In this document: one piece after another, positions 46,477-56,569 of the stretch
How positions within the stretch are numbered: position 1 is the stretch's first letter
How the letters are laid out: every line of letters begins with the position of its first letter
Assembly: GCA_001898935.1 (NCBI GenBank)
Contig: MKVT01000013.1
Location: forward strand, 124,001-188,000
Direction of reading: 5' to 3'
Length of the DNA: 64,000 nt
Origin: Paludibacter sp. 47-17
GTDB lineage: Bacteria > Bacteroidota > Bacteroidia > Bacteroidales > Paludibacteraceae
Program-made: the position numbers and the translations under genes
Notes under the pieces: model-generated
The model's input: only the letters and a program-made list of their open reading frames with translations
The model's database searches: none
Told to the model about the DNA's origin: nothing

Positions 46477-48975
46477 CTATTTTTTAACAAAACGGATCAC
46501 TTTATTTTTATCCCCCATCAGTTTAAGAATATATACCCCAGGCTTAAGGTCCGAAATGTCGACAACCGGAGAAGATTCCATATTCACTTTCTGCACGCCG
46601 ACCCGCCGTCCGTCGGCCGAAAATATTTCGACCGATTCGATCGGTTGATTATCGAGCACCATAATATAATCGGTTGCTGGATTAGGAAATACTTTTATCT
46701 GACTGGTTTCAAGATTGTTAACTGACGTGACCGTATCGTTGATCAAGGTAAAATTGATCATCGACCAGTTGGTTGGAGCCAGCCGGCTCCAGCCATTAGC
46801 GGTATTCTGGTAAACTCCGATACGGTAATTGCCCGCCTCCTGCACAATTTCGCCTTTAAAATGCAGGGTAACGGTTTCCAACGAATCGATAATCACGTTA
46901 CGGTAGCCCAAATAGGCTATCGAGCTGGGACCGGTAGGCGTGAAGATAAAGGCAATAACCTTATTGTCAAAGTATCCGCCTGTATTGGTGATGGTAGCCG
47001 AAAGATCGGCATTACTTTTCACGACTGCATTGTTGGCCGGGAACGAAATAGCTTGCTCCAGCGCCAGTGCCGGAGGAGTTACAGGAGTAGTACGGATTTT
47101 TATCCGTACGGTATCGCCCAGTTGCTGAAACAAAGGATTCGAATAATTATTGGCAACATCGTAATAGGCCGTCATCACATAATCGCCTGCAGGAGCATTC
47201 ACCTCACCGGCAAACGAAAGGGTCCCCGATTCGTTGGTAAGCAGACTCAACCATTCGCGCGATGTTTCAAATACCGGATCCCCTCCAGCCAGCGGAGTAA
47301 GTTTAATCATCACCGATGAATTGTATTCCCTTCCGGTATTGTGAACAGTTAACGAAAACCGGCCGGTCTTTTCCGAATAAACATTCCCTATTGGTTTCAT
47401 TTCCTGTAAGGTAAGTAGCGGCCATTCACCCGCAGGTTGTGAAAAAACAACACTATCGCTGGTAATCCGGGTATCGATCCAGGCAGGAACACCAATGCGT
47501 ACGGGAACCAGACGCCAATCCTGGCCAGCATCGGTCCGGTACATCAGTTTTAACTGATAGTTGCCTGCAGGCACAGTGGCCGGAACCGACATATTGGAAA
47601 AGGAGAAAGTGTTCCAGCCGTAATTTGATGCCAGATCATTGATTTGATGCGATTTCAACACATTAACCAGCGACGATCCGTTGTAAATCCCCAACGCGAG
47701 TTGTAACGAAACTTTTTGCAGCCCGTAATTGTATATCCTCCGGGCATTTATTGAAAAAGTCTGGGTGCGAAGTGCGCCGGGCACAGCATTTTCGAGCGGG
47801 TCGTTCATATAAAACGTAACCACCGGTGTCCTGCCCTGGGTTGGCTTCTGCACACCGATAACTGCCTGCTGATGAAAATTATAGCCCCCGCTTTCGGCAT
47901 CACCTCCAATACCGTCGGGATTTAAAGCTGTCATGGAAAAATAACCATCGTAGGCACCACCCCATCCCCAGTTGAAGTGAAAATAGCCATTCTGATCCAC
48001 CCCGTCGCATACCCATAAATGGCCACCGTTATCCGATCCCGTTCCTCCATAAAGGATGGGCCGGGCCGCATACAGTTCGTTCATTAACAGCTGCTGCCAC
48101 TCCGTACGCGACATATAATTACGGAATACAAGCTGTAAGTTCGGATCATAACTAAAATGCTGGAACAATGCCCTTCCCATGGTAGAAATGGAGGCGCTGC
48201 TGGTCGTATTATAATCCATATTAACTGCTACCCCGCTATGATACATGATAGTTGCAACCGCCGCCTTCGCCTCTTCCGAACTTGACGAACCATATTGTGG
48301 AGTCATTTGCTCCCAGTTATAGTTCGCCGACGAAAAATCGAGTTCCAACGGGATTTTCAGAGTCGTGGTGGTATAGGACTGCGAACCCGTCCCCCTTTCC
48401 GGCCAGCGATGGTAATACATCAGCTGTGCCATACCGGTGGCTACGCATCCCGTTACCGCCCTTGTGCCGTCCTGGTTGTTAATTACAGGACACAAAGCGT
48501 TGTAGGGCGATCCCTGATTCCACTTGATGGCCCCTAACAAAGGAGAAACCGGCTGAACAGCTTGTACCGTATGCCTGATCGGCACAGGTTTAGCCGGTCG
48601 ATTTCGAAGCAGCTGCAATTCATCCTGATAGACGGAAACCCAGTACCGGAAATTTTCAGGGATAGTCCGGTAATCGAATCCCGACCTATCGGACCAGCCA
48701 AGAATGGCACGGGCCCGTTCGTCGCCGGAAACCATCACATAGCCTCTGTTGTCGGCCACATTGAATACATAAACCGAATTCGCGAGCAAAGTATCTGAAA
48801 ATTCAACCGGTTCTAAGGCCGCGGCATCCAGCGGCACGCGCTGTCCTTGCGTCGACGAGCTATTCAAAAACGAAAGCGCCAGGCCCAACGCCTCTTCCTG
48901 GCTTCTTGACTGCGAAACCACCGCCAGCGACACCAAAAACAGCAGGGCTGCCACTATATAAAATTTATTCTTCAT
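46477..48975 (-). CDS. C10-family cysteine protease (streptopain-like), T9SS-sorted
   Basis: 832 residues. Signal peptide MKNKFYIVAALLFLVSLAVV, then a Spi/prodomain (SQEEALGLALSFLNSS, MVSGDERARAILGWSD). The C10 catalytic domain has Cys about 177 (AVTGCVATGMAQLMYY) and His about 319 (GGHLWVCDGV) followed by FHFNWGWGGAYDGYFS. Two or three beta-sandwich domains follow from about 370 to 750. The C-terminal VFPNPATDYIMVLDNQPIES to VIRFVKK is a T9SS type A sorting signal. It should be secreted as a zymogen and matured outside, like interpain- or streptopain-type enzymes. It is followed immediately by a lipoprotein gene. Confidence 0.93.
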   Translation of the reverse strand: MKNKFYIVAALLFLVSLAVVSQSRSQEEALGLALSFLNSSSTQGQRVPLDAAALEPVEFSDTLLANSVYVFNVADNRGYVMVSGDERARAILGWSDRSGFDYRTIPENFRYWVSVYQDELQLLRNRPAKPVPIRHTVQAVQPVSPLLGAIKWNQGSPYNALCPVINNQDGTRAVTGCVATGMAQLMYYHRWPERGTGSQSYTTTTLKIPLELDFSSANYNWEQMTPQYGSSSSEEAKAAVATIMYHSGVAVNMDYNTTSSASISTMGRALFQHFSYDPNLQLVFRNYMSRTEWQQLLMNELYAARPILYGGTGSDNGGHLWVCDGVDQNGYFHFNWGWGGAYDGYFSMTALNPDGIGGDAESGGYNFHQQAVIGVQKPTQGRTPVVTFYMNDPLENAVPGALRTQTFSINARRIYNYGLQKVSLQLALGIYNGSSLVNVLKSHQINDLASNYGWNTFSFSNMSVPATVPAGNYQLKLMYRTDAGQDWRLVPVRIGVPAWIDTRITSDSVVFSQPAGEWPLLTLQEMKPIGNVYSEKTGRFSLTVHNTGREYNSSVMIKLTPLAGGDPVFETSREWLSLLTNESGTLSFAGEVNAPAGDYVMTAYYDVANNYSNPLFQQLGDTVRIKIRTTPVTPPALALEQAISFPANNAVVKSNADLSATITNTGGYFDNKVIAFIFTPTGPSSIAYLGYRNVIIDSLETVTLHFKGEIVQEAGNYRIGVYQNTANGWSRLAPTNWSMINFTLINDTVTSVNNLETSQIKVFPNPATDYIMVLDNQPIESVEIFSADGRRVGVQKVNMESSPVVDISDLKPGVYILKLMGDKNKVIRFVKK

Positions 48976-49101
48976 GACTTAAACGGAATATACATATTTG
49001 CTAAAAAAATATCCGCTTGCAAATTTACAGAAAAGATTGAACAAACTGTAAAATAAATCTTGAATACAAGAAATTACATGTTCCTATTCATAAAAAAATG
49101 C

Positions 49102-49109
49102 TATTTTTG
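49102..49109 (+). promoter_or_regulatory. Promoter -7 box of glycogen synthase gene
   Basis: TATTTTTG fits TAnnTTTG and lies 17 bp before the ATG at 49127. No convincing upstream TTG is present. Confidence 0.5.
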
Positions 49110-49126
49110 CAACTAATTTTTACAAT

Positions 49127-50779
49127 ATGATGCACAATCAATCGGAACCTGAATATATTTTTGAAAGTAGCTGGGAAGTTTGCAACATGGTAGGCGGCAT
49201 CTACACCGTACTTTCAACGCGAGCTGCTACGCTGGTCAGCACCAAAAAGGACAAATTGATTTTCATAGGGCCCGATCTCTGGGCCGAACATGAGAGTCCT
49301 TACTTCAGCAAAGACGCCGGCCTGTACAGCGAGCTGATTCCTTTTACAAAAAAAGAATACGGACTGACCATCCGCATAGGCCGGTGGCAAATACCCGGCA
49401 AGCCGGTAGCTATCCTGGTCGATTTCTACCCTTTAATGGCTCAGAAAGACCATATTTACGGAAAAGTATGGGAAACTGCAGGGGTCAATTCGCTTGGAGC
49501 GTATGGCGACTACGACGAATCGTCGATGTTCGGTTATGCCAGCGGAATGATCGTTGAATCGTTTATCAGATGTTATGGGATCACTACAGGCACCCCGGTG
49601 GTTGCACATTTCAACGAATGGATGACTACCTTCGGACTCTTCTACCTGCGTACCCATCAGCCACAGGTAGCCACCTTGTTCACTACGCATGCTACGTCGA
49701 TCGGCCGTTCGATAGCCGGCAACCATAAACCACTTTACGATTATCTGAACGAATACAACGGCGATCAGATGGCCAGCGAGTTGAATATGGTGTCGAAACA
49801 TTCGACAGAGAAGCAAGCCGCCCGTCTGGCCGATTGCTTTACGACCGTAAGTAAAATCACCGCAATCGAATGCGAACAATTACTGGATAAAAAACCGGAT
49901 ATAATTACTCCCAACGGTTTCGAAGACGATTTCGTTCCGCCGGCCGGCCGGTTCGAGCAACAAAGGGAAGCAGCCCGCAGACTGCTGATACGGGTAGCCG
50001 AAACCCTGCTGGGCGAAACCTTGCAACACGATGCCTTGCTTATCGGAACTGCCGGAAGGTATGAATATAAGAACAAAGGCCTCGATGTGTTTATCGAATC
50101 GCTGAAATTGCTCAACGACGACCCGGACAACAAACGCCAGGTAGTTGCCTTCATCATGGTACCTGCATGGACAAAAAGTCATCGTGCCGACCTGGCCAAC
50201 AGCCTCCTGCACAACCATCCGCTGCATGCCTACAACCGTATCACCACACACGAACTCCACGATTATTCCGGCGATCCGGTAATAGGAGCTCTGAATTGGT
50301 TTCACCTTCACAATTCGGCCCACGACAGGATCAAGGTTATCTTTGTGCCTGCCTATCTCAATGGAAAAGACGGCATATTCAACAAGAGTTATTACGATTT
50401 ACTGATCGGACTCGATCTGAGTGTTTTTGCTTCGTACTACGAACCCTGGGGATATACCCCGCTCGAAAGCGTTGCTTTCCATGTACCCACTATCACAACC
50501 GACCTGTCGGGATTTGGCGAATGGGTTTCGGAACAGCCTCAACACATCCGTGAGGGAGTCGGCATCATACACCGCTCCGATTACAACGGACATGTCGTAG
50601 CCCGCGAAATCGCTCAAATGATCAACGACTTTGCCGCAGCCAATCCATCGGAAACCTCCGTCATCCGGCAAAAAGCAGCCGCCATTGCCCGGCAAGCCCT
50701 GTGGAAAAATTTCATCCGGTTTTATGAATCGGCCTATACAATCGCATTACAAAATGTAAATGCCCGGGCACAAAAATAA
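49127..50779 (+). CDS. Glycogen synthase, GT3 (eukaryotic-type)
   Basis: 550 residues, cytoplasmic GT-B enzyme of family GT3. The start YIFESSWEVCNMVGGIYTVL and the segments NEWMTTFGLFYLRTHQPQVA and TLFTTHATSIGRSIAGN are hallmarks of GYS-type synthases. ITPNGFEDDFVP and the C-terminal YYEPWGYTPLESVAFHVPTI (E-x7-E-like) complete the donor site. These enzymes add glucose from UDP-glucose to glycogen. The protein is shorter than yeast GYS because the N- and C-terminal regulatory regions are absent. It is followed by alpha-glucan phosphorylase 135 bp downstream with its own promoter, an arrangement common in Bacteroidota. Confidence 0.92.
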   Translation: MMHNQSEPEYIFESSWEVCNMVGGIYTVLSTRAATLVSTKKDKLIFIGPDLWAEHESPYFSKDAGLYSELIPFTKKEYGLTIRIGRWQIPGKPVAILVDFYPLMAQKDHIYGKVWETAGVNSLGAYGDYDESSMFGYASGMIVESFIRCYGITTGTPVVAHFNEWMTTFGLFYLRTHQPQVATLFTTHATSIGRSIAGNHKPLYDYLNEYNGDQMASELNMVSKHSTEKQAARLADCFTTVSKITAIECEQLLDKKPDIITPNGFEDDFVPPAGRFEQQREAARRLLIRVAETLLGETLQHDALLIGTAGRYEYKNKGLDVFIESLKLLNDDPDNKRQVVAFIMVPAWTKSHRADLANSLLHNHPLHAYNRITTHELHDYSGDPVIGALNWFHLHNSAHDRIKVIFVPAYLNGKDGIFNKSYYDLLIGLDLSVFASYYEPWGYTPLESVAFHVPTITTDLSGFGEWVSEQPQHIREGVGIIHRSDYNGHVVAREIAQMINDFAAANPSETSVIRQKAAAIARQALWKNFIRFYESAYTIALQNVNARAQK

Positions 50780-50822
50780 TGCAATCGTTTGTGTAACTTA
50801 TTGATAAATATGTTGTAAAACA

Positions 50823-50854
50823 TTGTATTTAATAAAATAATAATTGTAACTTTG
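50823..50854 (+). promoter_or_regulatory. Promoter of alpha-glucan phosphorylase gene
   Basis: TTG at 50823-50825, a 21-bp spacer, and TAACTTTG at 50847-50854. The ATG is at 50915, so the leader is about 54 nt. Confidence 0.7.
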
Positions 50855-50914
50855 CGAACTATATTATAAAACATATTTTTCGACTATCTATTGATTGTCT
50901 CACAAGTATAAGTT

Positions 50915-53476
50915 ATGAAAATTAAAACCAATCATGTAAACGAAGCTATCTGGCGGGAACTGAATGTAACCTCCAATCTTCCCGAAAGTCTTAAGAAGCT
51001 GGAAGAACTGGCGCACAATCTTTGGTGGGTATGGAACAGCGAAGCCAAAAGCATGTTCCGGACCCTTCATCCCGAAGCCTGGAAAGAAGCGCATTCCAAC
51101 CCGGTTCAGCTTTTAAACATACTCACTCACGAAGAACTCATTACGCTGGCCAACAATACCGAGTTTATCACCAAGCTCGAAAGTATATATGCCGATTTCC
51201 AGGCCTACATCAACACTCCGTTGAAACAGGACAAACCTTCGGTAGCCTATTTCAGCATGGAATACGGCATGACGGAAATTTTAAAAATCTATTCGGGCGG
51301 CCTGGGCGTACTTGCCGGCGACTACCTGAAAGAAGCCAGCGATTGCGCCATCAATATGACAGCGATCGGATTTCTGTATCGTTACGGATATTTTACCCAA
51401 TCGCTGTCGGTCGACGGTCAACAGATTGCTGTTTACGAACCGCAAAACTTCAATGCGCTGCCTATTAAGCAGGTAATGGACGCCAACAACCACCCCCTGG
51501 TCGTTGAGGTTCCATACCCCGATCGTATGGTGTACGCACATGTATGGAAAGTTGCAGTGGGACGCATCTCGCTCTATCTGCTCGATACCGACCACGAAAT
51601 GAACAGCGAGTTCGACCGCTCCATCACCCACCAGCTGTATGGAGGGGATTGGGAAAACCGGCTGAAACAGGAAATCATGCTGGGCATCGGCGGTATACTG
51701 ACCTTAAAGAAATTGGGTATTGAAAAGCAAGTATATCATTGCAACGAAGGACATGCCGCCTTAATAAATGTTCAGCGCCTGGTCGATTATATCGCCGGAG
51801 GCCTGAGCTTCAACGAAGCACTTGAAGTGGTCCGGGCCAGTTCGCTGTATACCGTACACACTCCGGTTCCCGCCGGTCACGACAGCTTCGACGAAGGCCT
51901 ATTCCATAAATACATGTCGGACTATCCGTCGAAACTCCAGATCAGCTGGGACGAGTTCATGGATATGGGACGCGAACACCCGGGCAATAAAGAAGAAAAA
52001 TTCTCGATGAGCGCATTTGCCTGCAATGCCAGTCAGGAAGTAAACGGTGTCAGCTGGCTCCACGGCAAGGTATCGCAGGAAATGTTCAATCCGATATGGA
52101 AAGGCTATTTCCCCGAAGAACTACACGTGAGCTATGTGACCAACGGCGTACACTTACCCACCTGGACCGCTTCGGAATGGAAAAAGGTATATGAAAAATA
52201 CTTCACCAAGGAGTTTTACGACGATCAGTCGAATATGAAAATCTGGAAGGCTATTTACGACGTGCCCGACCAGACGATCTGGGAAACCCGTATGTACCTC
52301 AAAAACCGGCTGGTGGAGTTCATCAAGGATCAATTCCGCGACAACTGGCTGAAGAACCAGGGCGATCCGTCGCGTATTGTGAATATTCTGGAAGCCATTA
52401 ATCCCAAGGCTTTAATTATAGGTTTCGGACGCAGGTTTGCCACTTATAAACGGGCCCATTTACTGTTTACCGACCTGGAAAGGCTGGAGCGTATCGTGAA
52501 TAATCCGCAACGTCCTGTTCAGATTCTGTACACCGGCAAGGCGCATCCTGCCGATGGCGCGGGACAGGGACTCATTCGCCGGATCGTGGAGATTTCACGT
52601 ATGCCACAGTTTATCGGCAAAATCATCTTCCTCGAAAATTACGACATGCGCCTTGCCAAGCGTTTAATCTCGGGGGTCGACATCTGGCTCAACACCCCTA
52701 CCCGCCCGCTCGAAGCTTCGGGTACATCGGGCGAAAAGGCTCAAATGAATGGCGTGCTCAATTTCTCGGTACTCGACGGATGGTGGCTCGAAGGCTATGT
52801 CAAAGGAGCTGGCTGGGCATTGACCGAAAAACGCACCTACGAAAACCAGGAACATCAGGATCAGCTGGATGCCGCCACCCTGTACAGTATGCTGGAAAAC
52901 GAGATCATTCCCATGTATTTTGCCAAGAACACCAAAGGTTATTCGACCGAATGGATCCAGCACATCAAGAATTCGATCGCCCAGATTACTCCCCGCTTCA
53001 CCACGAAACGCATGATGGACGATTACATCAGCCGTTTCTATACTAAACTGGCCCAACGCAGTTCTTATCTGAAAGAAAACAACTTTGCAAAAGCCCGTGA
53101 ACTAACGGTATGGAAATCGAACATGGCTGCCAAATGGGACCAGATTGAAGTTGTAAGCGTGAGTCATGTCGACAATGAATTGCAGCAAACTCATGTGGGC
53201 GAAGGCACTACCCTTGAAGTGGTGATCGACACCAAAGAGCTGAACGACAAAGGTCTTGGAATCGAATTGGTGGTTACCCGGATGTCGCAAAACAATATCG
53301 AACAATTGTACGACGTAGAAGAAATGCAACTGGTTCGCACCGAAGGAAGCCGCATGTATTTCAGCATGGATTATATAATGAACCGTGCCGGCAACTTCCG
53401 CTATGCGTTCCGCATGTTCCCTAAAAATGAGGACCTCCCGCATCGCCAGGACTTCTGCTACGTGCGCTGGATTTAA
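50915..53476 (+). CDS. glgP: Alpha-glucan (glycogen) phosphorylase, GT35 short form
   Basis: 853 residues, the archaeal/bacterial short phosphorylase (TIGR02094-like), which releases glucose-1-phosphate from glycogen. The N-terminal DUF3417 segment reads [20 protein letters not shown]. The [21 protein letters not shown] and [20 protein letters not shown] regions are typical. The PLP region has [20 protein letters not shown], in which the Lys is the expected Schiff-base residue, and the phosphate-binding [17 protein letters not shown] is intact. It is partner of the synthase upstream. It ends before a perfect bidirectional hairpin. Confidence 0.93.
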   Translation: MKIKTNHVNEAIWRELNVTSNLPESLKKLEELAHNLWWVWNSEAKSMFRTLHPEAWKEAHSNPVQLLNILTHEELITLANNTEFITKLESIYADFQAYINTPLKQDKPSVAYFSMEYGMTEILKIYSGGLGVLAGDYLKEASDCAINMTAIGFLYRYGYFTQSLSVDGQQIAVYEPQNFNALPIKQVMDANNHPLVVEVPYPDRMVYAHVWKVAVGRISLYLLDTDHEMNSEFDRSITHQLYGGDWENRLKQEIMLGIGGILTLKKLGIEKQVYHCNEGHAALINVQRLVDYIAGGLSFNEALEVVRASSLYTVHTPVPAGHDSFDEGLFHKYMSDYPSKLQISWDEFMDMGREHPGNKEEKFSMSAFACNASQEVNGVSWLHGKVSQEMFNPIWKGYFPEELHVSYVTNGVHLPTWTASEWKKVYEKYFTKEFYDDQSNMKIWKAIYDVPDQTIWETRMYLKNRLVEFIKDQFRDNWLKNQGDPSRIVNILEAINPKALIIGFGRRFATYKRAHLLFTDLERLERIVNNPQRPVQILYTGKAHPADGAGQGLIRRIVEISRMPQFIGKIIFLENYDMRLAKRLISGVDIWLNTPTRPLEASGTSGEKAQMNGVLNFSVLDGWWLEGYVKGAGWALTEKRTYENQEHQDQLDAATLYSMLENEIIPMYFAKNTKGYSTEWIQHIKNSIAQITPRFTTKRMMDDYISRFYTKLAQRSSYLKENNFAKARELTVWKSNMAAKWDQIEVVSVSHVDNELQQTHVGEGTTLEVVIDTKELNDKGLGIELVVTRMSQNNIEQLYDVEEMQLVRTEGSRMYFSMDYIMNRAGNFRYAFRMFPKNEDLPHRQDFCYVRWI

Positions 53477-53486
53477 CATCAGTCAC

Positions 53487-53527
53487 AAACAAAACAAGCT
53501 AACTTTTGAAGTTAGCTTGTTTTGTTT
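53487..53527. terminator. Bidirectional terminator between glgP and tgt
   Basis: A perfect 19-bp stem, AAACAAAACAAGCTAACTT (53487-53505) with its complement at 53509-53527, closed by a 3-nt TTG loop. The A/T-rich outer part works for both converging genes. The tgt stop codon overlaps the last bases. Confidence 0.9.
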
Positions 53528-54662
53528 ACAACCGGCGGGTAACCCGCACCAGCATTTCTTTTTTCCAGCTTACAAAATCGCCTGCAATGATGTGTCGTCG
53601 CGCTTCTTTCACGAGCCACAGGTAGAAAGCCAGGTTATGAATGGAAGCGATCTGCATGGCCAGCAGCTCTTTGCTGATAAACAGATGGCGCAGGTAAGCC
53701 CGGGTGTAAACCCGGTCGACATAGGAAGTGCCGTAAGGATCGAGCGGTGAAAAATCGTTCTTCCATTTTTCATTACGCATATTCAGGATTCCTTCCGAAG
53801 TGAACAGCATTCCGTTGCGCCCGTTGCGGGTAGGCATCACGCAATCGAACATATCCACTCCGCGCTCGATGCCTTCCAGAATATTTTCGGGAGTCCCCAC
53901 TCCCATCAGATAGCGTGGTTTATCCTGAGGTAAAATTTCATTCACCACTTCAATCATTTCGTACATCTTCGCAGCCGGCTCACCCACTGCAAGGCCGCCT
54001 ATGGCATTTCCTTCGCGATTCCGGGAAGCAACAAATTCGGCCGACTGGCGGCGTAAATCGGGATACACACAGCCTTGTACAATAGGAAAAAAGGTCTGGG
54101 AGTAACCATACTTATTCTCCGTCGAATCGAAGCGTTTCAACCCTCTTTCCAACCAGCGGTGGGTAAGCTCCATCGAAGTTTTGGCATATGCATAAGGAGC
54201 ATCGCCCGGCGTACACTCGTCAAATGCCATCATAATATCGGCGCCGATAATGCGCTGGATATCGACCACATTCTCCGGAGTAAACAGGTGTTTGCTTCCA
54301 TCGATATGCGAACGGAAATGAGCGCCCTCTTCCTTCAACTTGCGATTGGCCGAAAGTGAAAACACCTGATAACCGCCACTGTCGGTAAGTATAGGGCGGT
54401 CCCAGCCATTAAATTTATGCAGCCCTCCGGCCTGTTCCAGGATCTCCAAACCCGGACGCAGGTATAAATGATAAGTGTTGCCCAGAATAATCTGAGCTCC
54501 GATATCGTCCTTCAATTCATGAAAATGTACGGCTTTGACCGACGCCACCGTGCCTACCGGCATAAATATCGGTGTTTCGATCGTACCATGATCGGTGGTA
54601 ATGAGGCCGGCGCGAGCCCACGAACCGGTATCGGTGTGTTGCAACTCAAATTTCATAGCCAT
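53526..54662 (-). CDS. tgt: tRNA-guanine transglycosylase, zinc-site Cys replaced
   Basis: About 378 residues. It exchanges guanine-34 for preQ1 or queuine in GUN-decoding tRNAs. The barrel start LQHTDTGSWARAGLITTDHG, the substrate-binding LTDSGGYQVFSLS and the nucleophile region FDCVMPTRNGRNG are intact. The usual C-x-C-x2-C zinc site before YxxAYLxHL is replaced here by G311-x-S313-x2-D316 (in DPYGTSYVDRVYTRAYLRHL), while the fourth ligand His (about 342, SIHNLAFY) is kept. ATG at 54662 chosen: 4 bp after the hisH stop, MAMKFELQ. An ORF extension to 54908 runs through hisH and was rejected. It ends in the convergent terminator. Confidence 0.93.
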   Translation of the reverse strand: MAMKFELQHTDTGSWARAGLITTDHGTIETPIFMPVGTVASVKAVHFHELKDDIGAQIILGNTYHLYLRPGLEILEQAGGLHKFNGWDRPILTDSGGYQVFSLSANRKLKEEGAHFRSHIDGSKHLFTPENVVDIQRIIGADIMMAFDECTPGDAPYAYAKTSMELTHRWLERGLKRFDSTENKYGYSQTFFPIVQGCVYPDLRRQSAEFVASRNREGNAIGGLAVGEPAAKMYEMIEVVNEILPQDKPRYLMGVGTPENILEGIERGVDMFDCVMPTRNGRNGMLFTSEGILNMRNEKWKNDFSPLDPYGTSYVDRVYTRAYLRHLFISKELLAMQIASIHNLAFYLWLVKEARRHIIAGDFVSWKKEMLVRVTRRL

Positions 54663-54666
54663 CGGG

Positions 54667-55254
54667 TTAAGAAAGAAGAAAATTACGAAGAATCTGCTCC
54701 CCGGCATCGCCCGATTTTTCGGGATGAAACTGCACCGCCATGAAATTATCCTTCCGTACGGCAGCGCTGTAAGCATGAGTATAGACCGTAGTGGCAATGG
54801 TGTATTCCGAATGAGGAACATAATACCCATGCACAAAATACACATAGGTATTGTCGTTGAGCTGGGCAAACAACTGCGACTGAAGACCGGTAAGGGTGTT
54901 CCATCCAATCTGAGGAACTTTCAAGCCTTTATCTTCCGGAAACTTCTTCACTGTCATCGGAAAAATCCCCAGACAACCGGTCGAGTTTTCTTCGGAAGCC
55001 GCACACATCAGCTGCATGCCCAGGCAAATCCCCAGCACCGGCTGCTTCAACGAGGGAATCAAGGTATCGAGCCCTTTATCACGGAGATATCGCATTGCCG
55101 ATGCCGCCTCCCCGACTCCCGGAAAAATCACCCGGTCGGCCGTCCTGATTACCTCCGGATCGTCGGTCACAACTGCGTCCACCCCAATACGCTCGAGGGC
55201 GAAAAGTACCGAACGTATATTCCCGGCGTTGTACTTGATAATCGCTACTTTCAT
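54667..55254 (-). CDS. hisH: Imidazole glycerol phosphate synthase, glutaminase subunit
   Basis: 195 residues, class I glutamine amidotransferase that supplies ammonia to HisF in histidine synthesis. The nucleophile elbow [10 protein letters not shown] contains the catalytic Cys (about 77), and [10 protein letters not shown] holds the His-Glu pair. The start [20 protein letters not shown] is diagnostic for HisH rather than PdxT or GuaA. Its start overlaps the panD stop by 3 bp (ATGA). No hisF, hisA or other his gene lies beside it, so it appears split from the rest of the pathway. Confidence 0.92.
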   Translation of the reverse strand: MKVAIIKYNAGNIRSVLFALERIGVDAVVTDDPEVIRTADRVIFPGVGEAASAMRYLRDKGLDTLIPSLKQPVLGICLGMQLMCAASEENSTGCLGIFPMTVKKFPEDKGLKVPQIGWNTLTGLQSQLFAQLNDNTYVYFVHGYYVPHSEYTIATTVYTHAYSAAVRKDNFMAVQFHPEKSGDAGEQILRNFLLS

Positions 55255-55607
55255 CCCTTCAGCAAACGATTGGTGGATGTTTCGGGAAAAACCACGGAAG
55301 GCTTGAACACCTTCGCCTCTTCCAGCTCCATCATCGCGTAGGCCATGATGATGATGACATCACCCGGCTGCACCAGACGGGCCGCCGCACCATTGATGCA
55401 GATCATTCCCGAACCACGCTCGCCCGTAATTACATAGGTCTCGAAACGCTGGCCATTATTGTTGTCGACTATGGTTACTTTTTCGTTGGCAATCAGGTTG
55501 GCAGCCTCCATCAAGTCCTCGTCGATGGTAATACTCCCGATGTAATTCAGGTTGGCCTCGGTGACCGAAGCGCGGTGAATTTTTGACTTTAATACTGTTA
55601 CGAACAT
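55251..55607 (-). CDS. panD: Aspartate 1-decarboxylase
   Basis: 118 residues. Makes beta-alanine for pantothenate. It is a pyruvoyl enzyme that cleaves itself at Gly-Ser: the site is visible in [16 protein letters not shown], giving a short beta chain and an alpha chain starting with pyruvoyl-Ser. The start ATG at 55607 ([16 protein letters not shown]) matches the family and overlaps panC by 10 bp; a longer frame to 55655 runs into pan[19 protein letters not shown] and [12 protein letters not shown] are typical segments. Confidence 0.95.
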   Translation of the reverse strand: MFVTVLKSKIHRASVTEANLNYIGSITIDEDLMEAANLIANEKVTIVDNNNGQRFETYVITGERGSGMICINGAAARLVQPGDVIIIMAYAMMELEEAKVFKPSVVFPETSTNRLLKG

Positions 55608-56443
55608 TTTATTACATCGATTAACCTCACATCTCCGCAAAACACTGCAATACAACCTACGGTAGGCTCATCCCAGCTCAAGGCTGACTGTAAGGTATTA
55701 CTATTGGCAATTTCAAAATACTCCAGCCGCAACCCTTCCACCGCATCAATCTGTGTTTCAACCCAGGCGCGCAGTTCGGCCGGCGACTTTCCGGGTACAA
55801 AGGTACGACATTCGAATAAAACTTTCGATATAGTGGCTGCAATTTCACGCTCCTGCAGTGTTAAACGTTCGTTACGACTGCTCATAGCCAGTCCCGAAGG
55901 CTCTCTTACAATGGCACATTCCACAATTTCGAGCCCGAATTCCATAACGCGGGTCATGTGCCTGATGATGGCCAATTGCTGAAAATCCTTTTGTCCGAAA
56001 TACGCTTTCCGGGGCTCCACCAACCGGAACAACTTACTCACAACCTGTACAACTCCGTTGAAATGACCGGGACGGAATTTTCCTTCCATCACCTTGTCCA
56101 GTCCCTGAAAATCAAACTCAAAAGGTGTGTCGAGTTCCTCCGGCGTATACATATCGCTCACCTCCGGAGCAAACACCAGATCGCAACCCACTGCTTCAAG
56201 CAGGGCAGCATCCCGTTGCAAATCGCGGGGATACTTCGCGAGATCCGATTTATTGTTAAACTGGGTAGGATTCACAAATACACTTACCACGGTAACATCA
56301 TTCTCGGCCACCGAACGGCGAACCAGGGTGAGATGTCCCTCGTGAAGCGCTCCCATGGTAGGAACCAACCCGATCTGCTTTCCTTCTTCACGCCAGCGCT
56401 GCAACACTTCCTGCAACACGGTGGTCGAACTTACTATCTGCAT
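55598..56443 (-). CDS. panC: Pantothenate synthetase
   Basis: 281 residues. Joins pantoate and beta-alanine using ATP. Signature segments are [19 protein letters not shown] (the HxGH nucleotide-binding motif), [18 protein letters not shown] and [30 protein letters not shown] carries the KMSKS-like loop. First gene of panC-panD-hisH-tgt. A possible -7 box for it on the minus strand, TATTTTTG, lies at 56481-56488. It diverges from the glycogen-synthase-like gene at 56570. Confidence 0.95.
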   Translation of the reverse strand: MQIVSSTTVLQEVLQRWREEGKQIGLVPTMGALHEGHLTLVRRSVAENDVTVVSVFVNPTQFNNKSDLAKYPRDLQRDAALLEAVGCDLVFAPEVSDMYTPEELDTPFEFDFQGLDKVMEGKFRPGHFNGVVQVVSKLFRLVEPRKAYFGQKDFQQLAIIRHMTRVMEFGLEIVECAIVREPSGLAMSSRNERLTLQEREIAATISKVLFECRTFVPGKSPAELRAWVETQIDAVEGLRLEYFEIANSNTLQSALSWDEPTVGCIAVFCGDVRLIDVIKCS

Positions 56444-56539
56444 GTGTTGAAAAATTAATTTTTATACTAAAAAAGGCCTGCAAAAATACAAAAACTTATT
56501 GGTAAAAAAGGGTGGAGCGTTAAATTCAATTTTTTTTCG

Positions 56540-56547
56540 TATCTTTG
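56540..56547 (+). promoter_or_regulatory. Promoter -7 box of GT5 N-domain gene
   Basis: TATCTTTG, a full match to TAnnTTTG, lies 22 bp before the ATG at 56570. Confidence 0.65.
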
Positions 56548-56569
56548 CAAAGAGAATTTTTACTACTGC

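Noticed and set aside
54663-54908. N-terminal extension of Tgt
   Set aside because: It runs through hisH in another frame, and the family begins at MAMKFELQ or MKFELQ.
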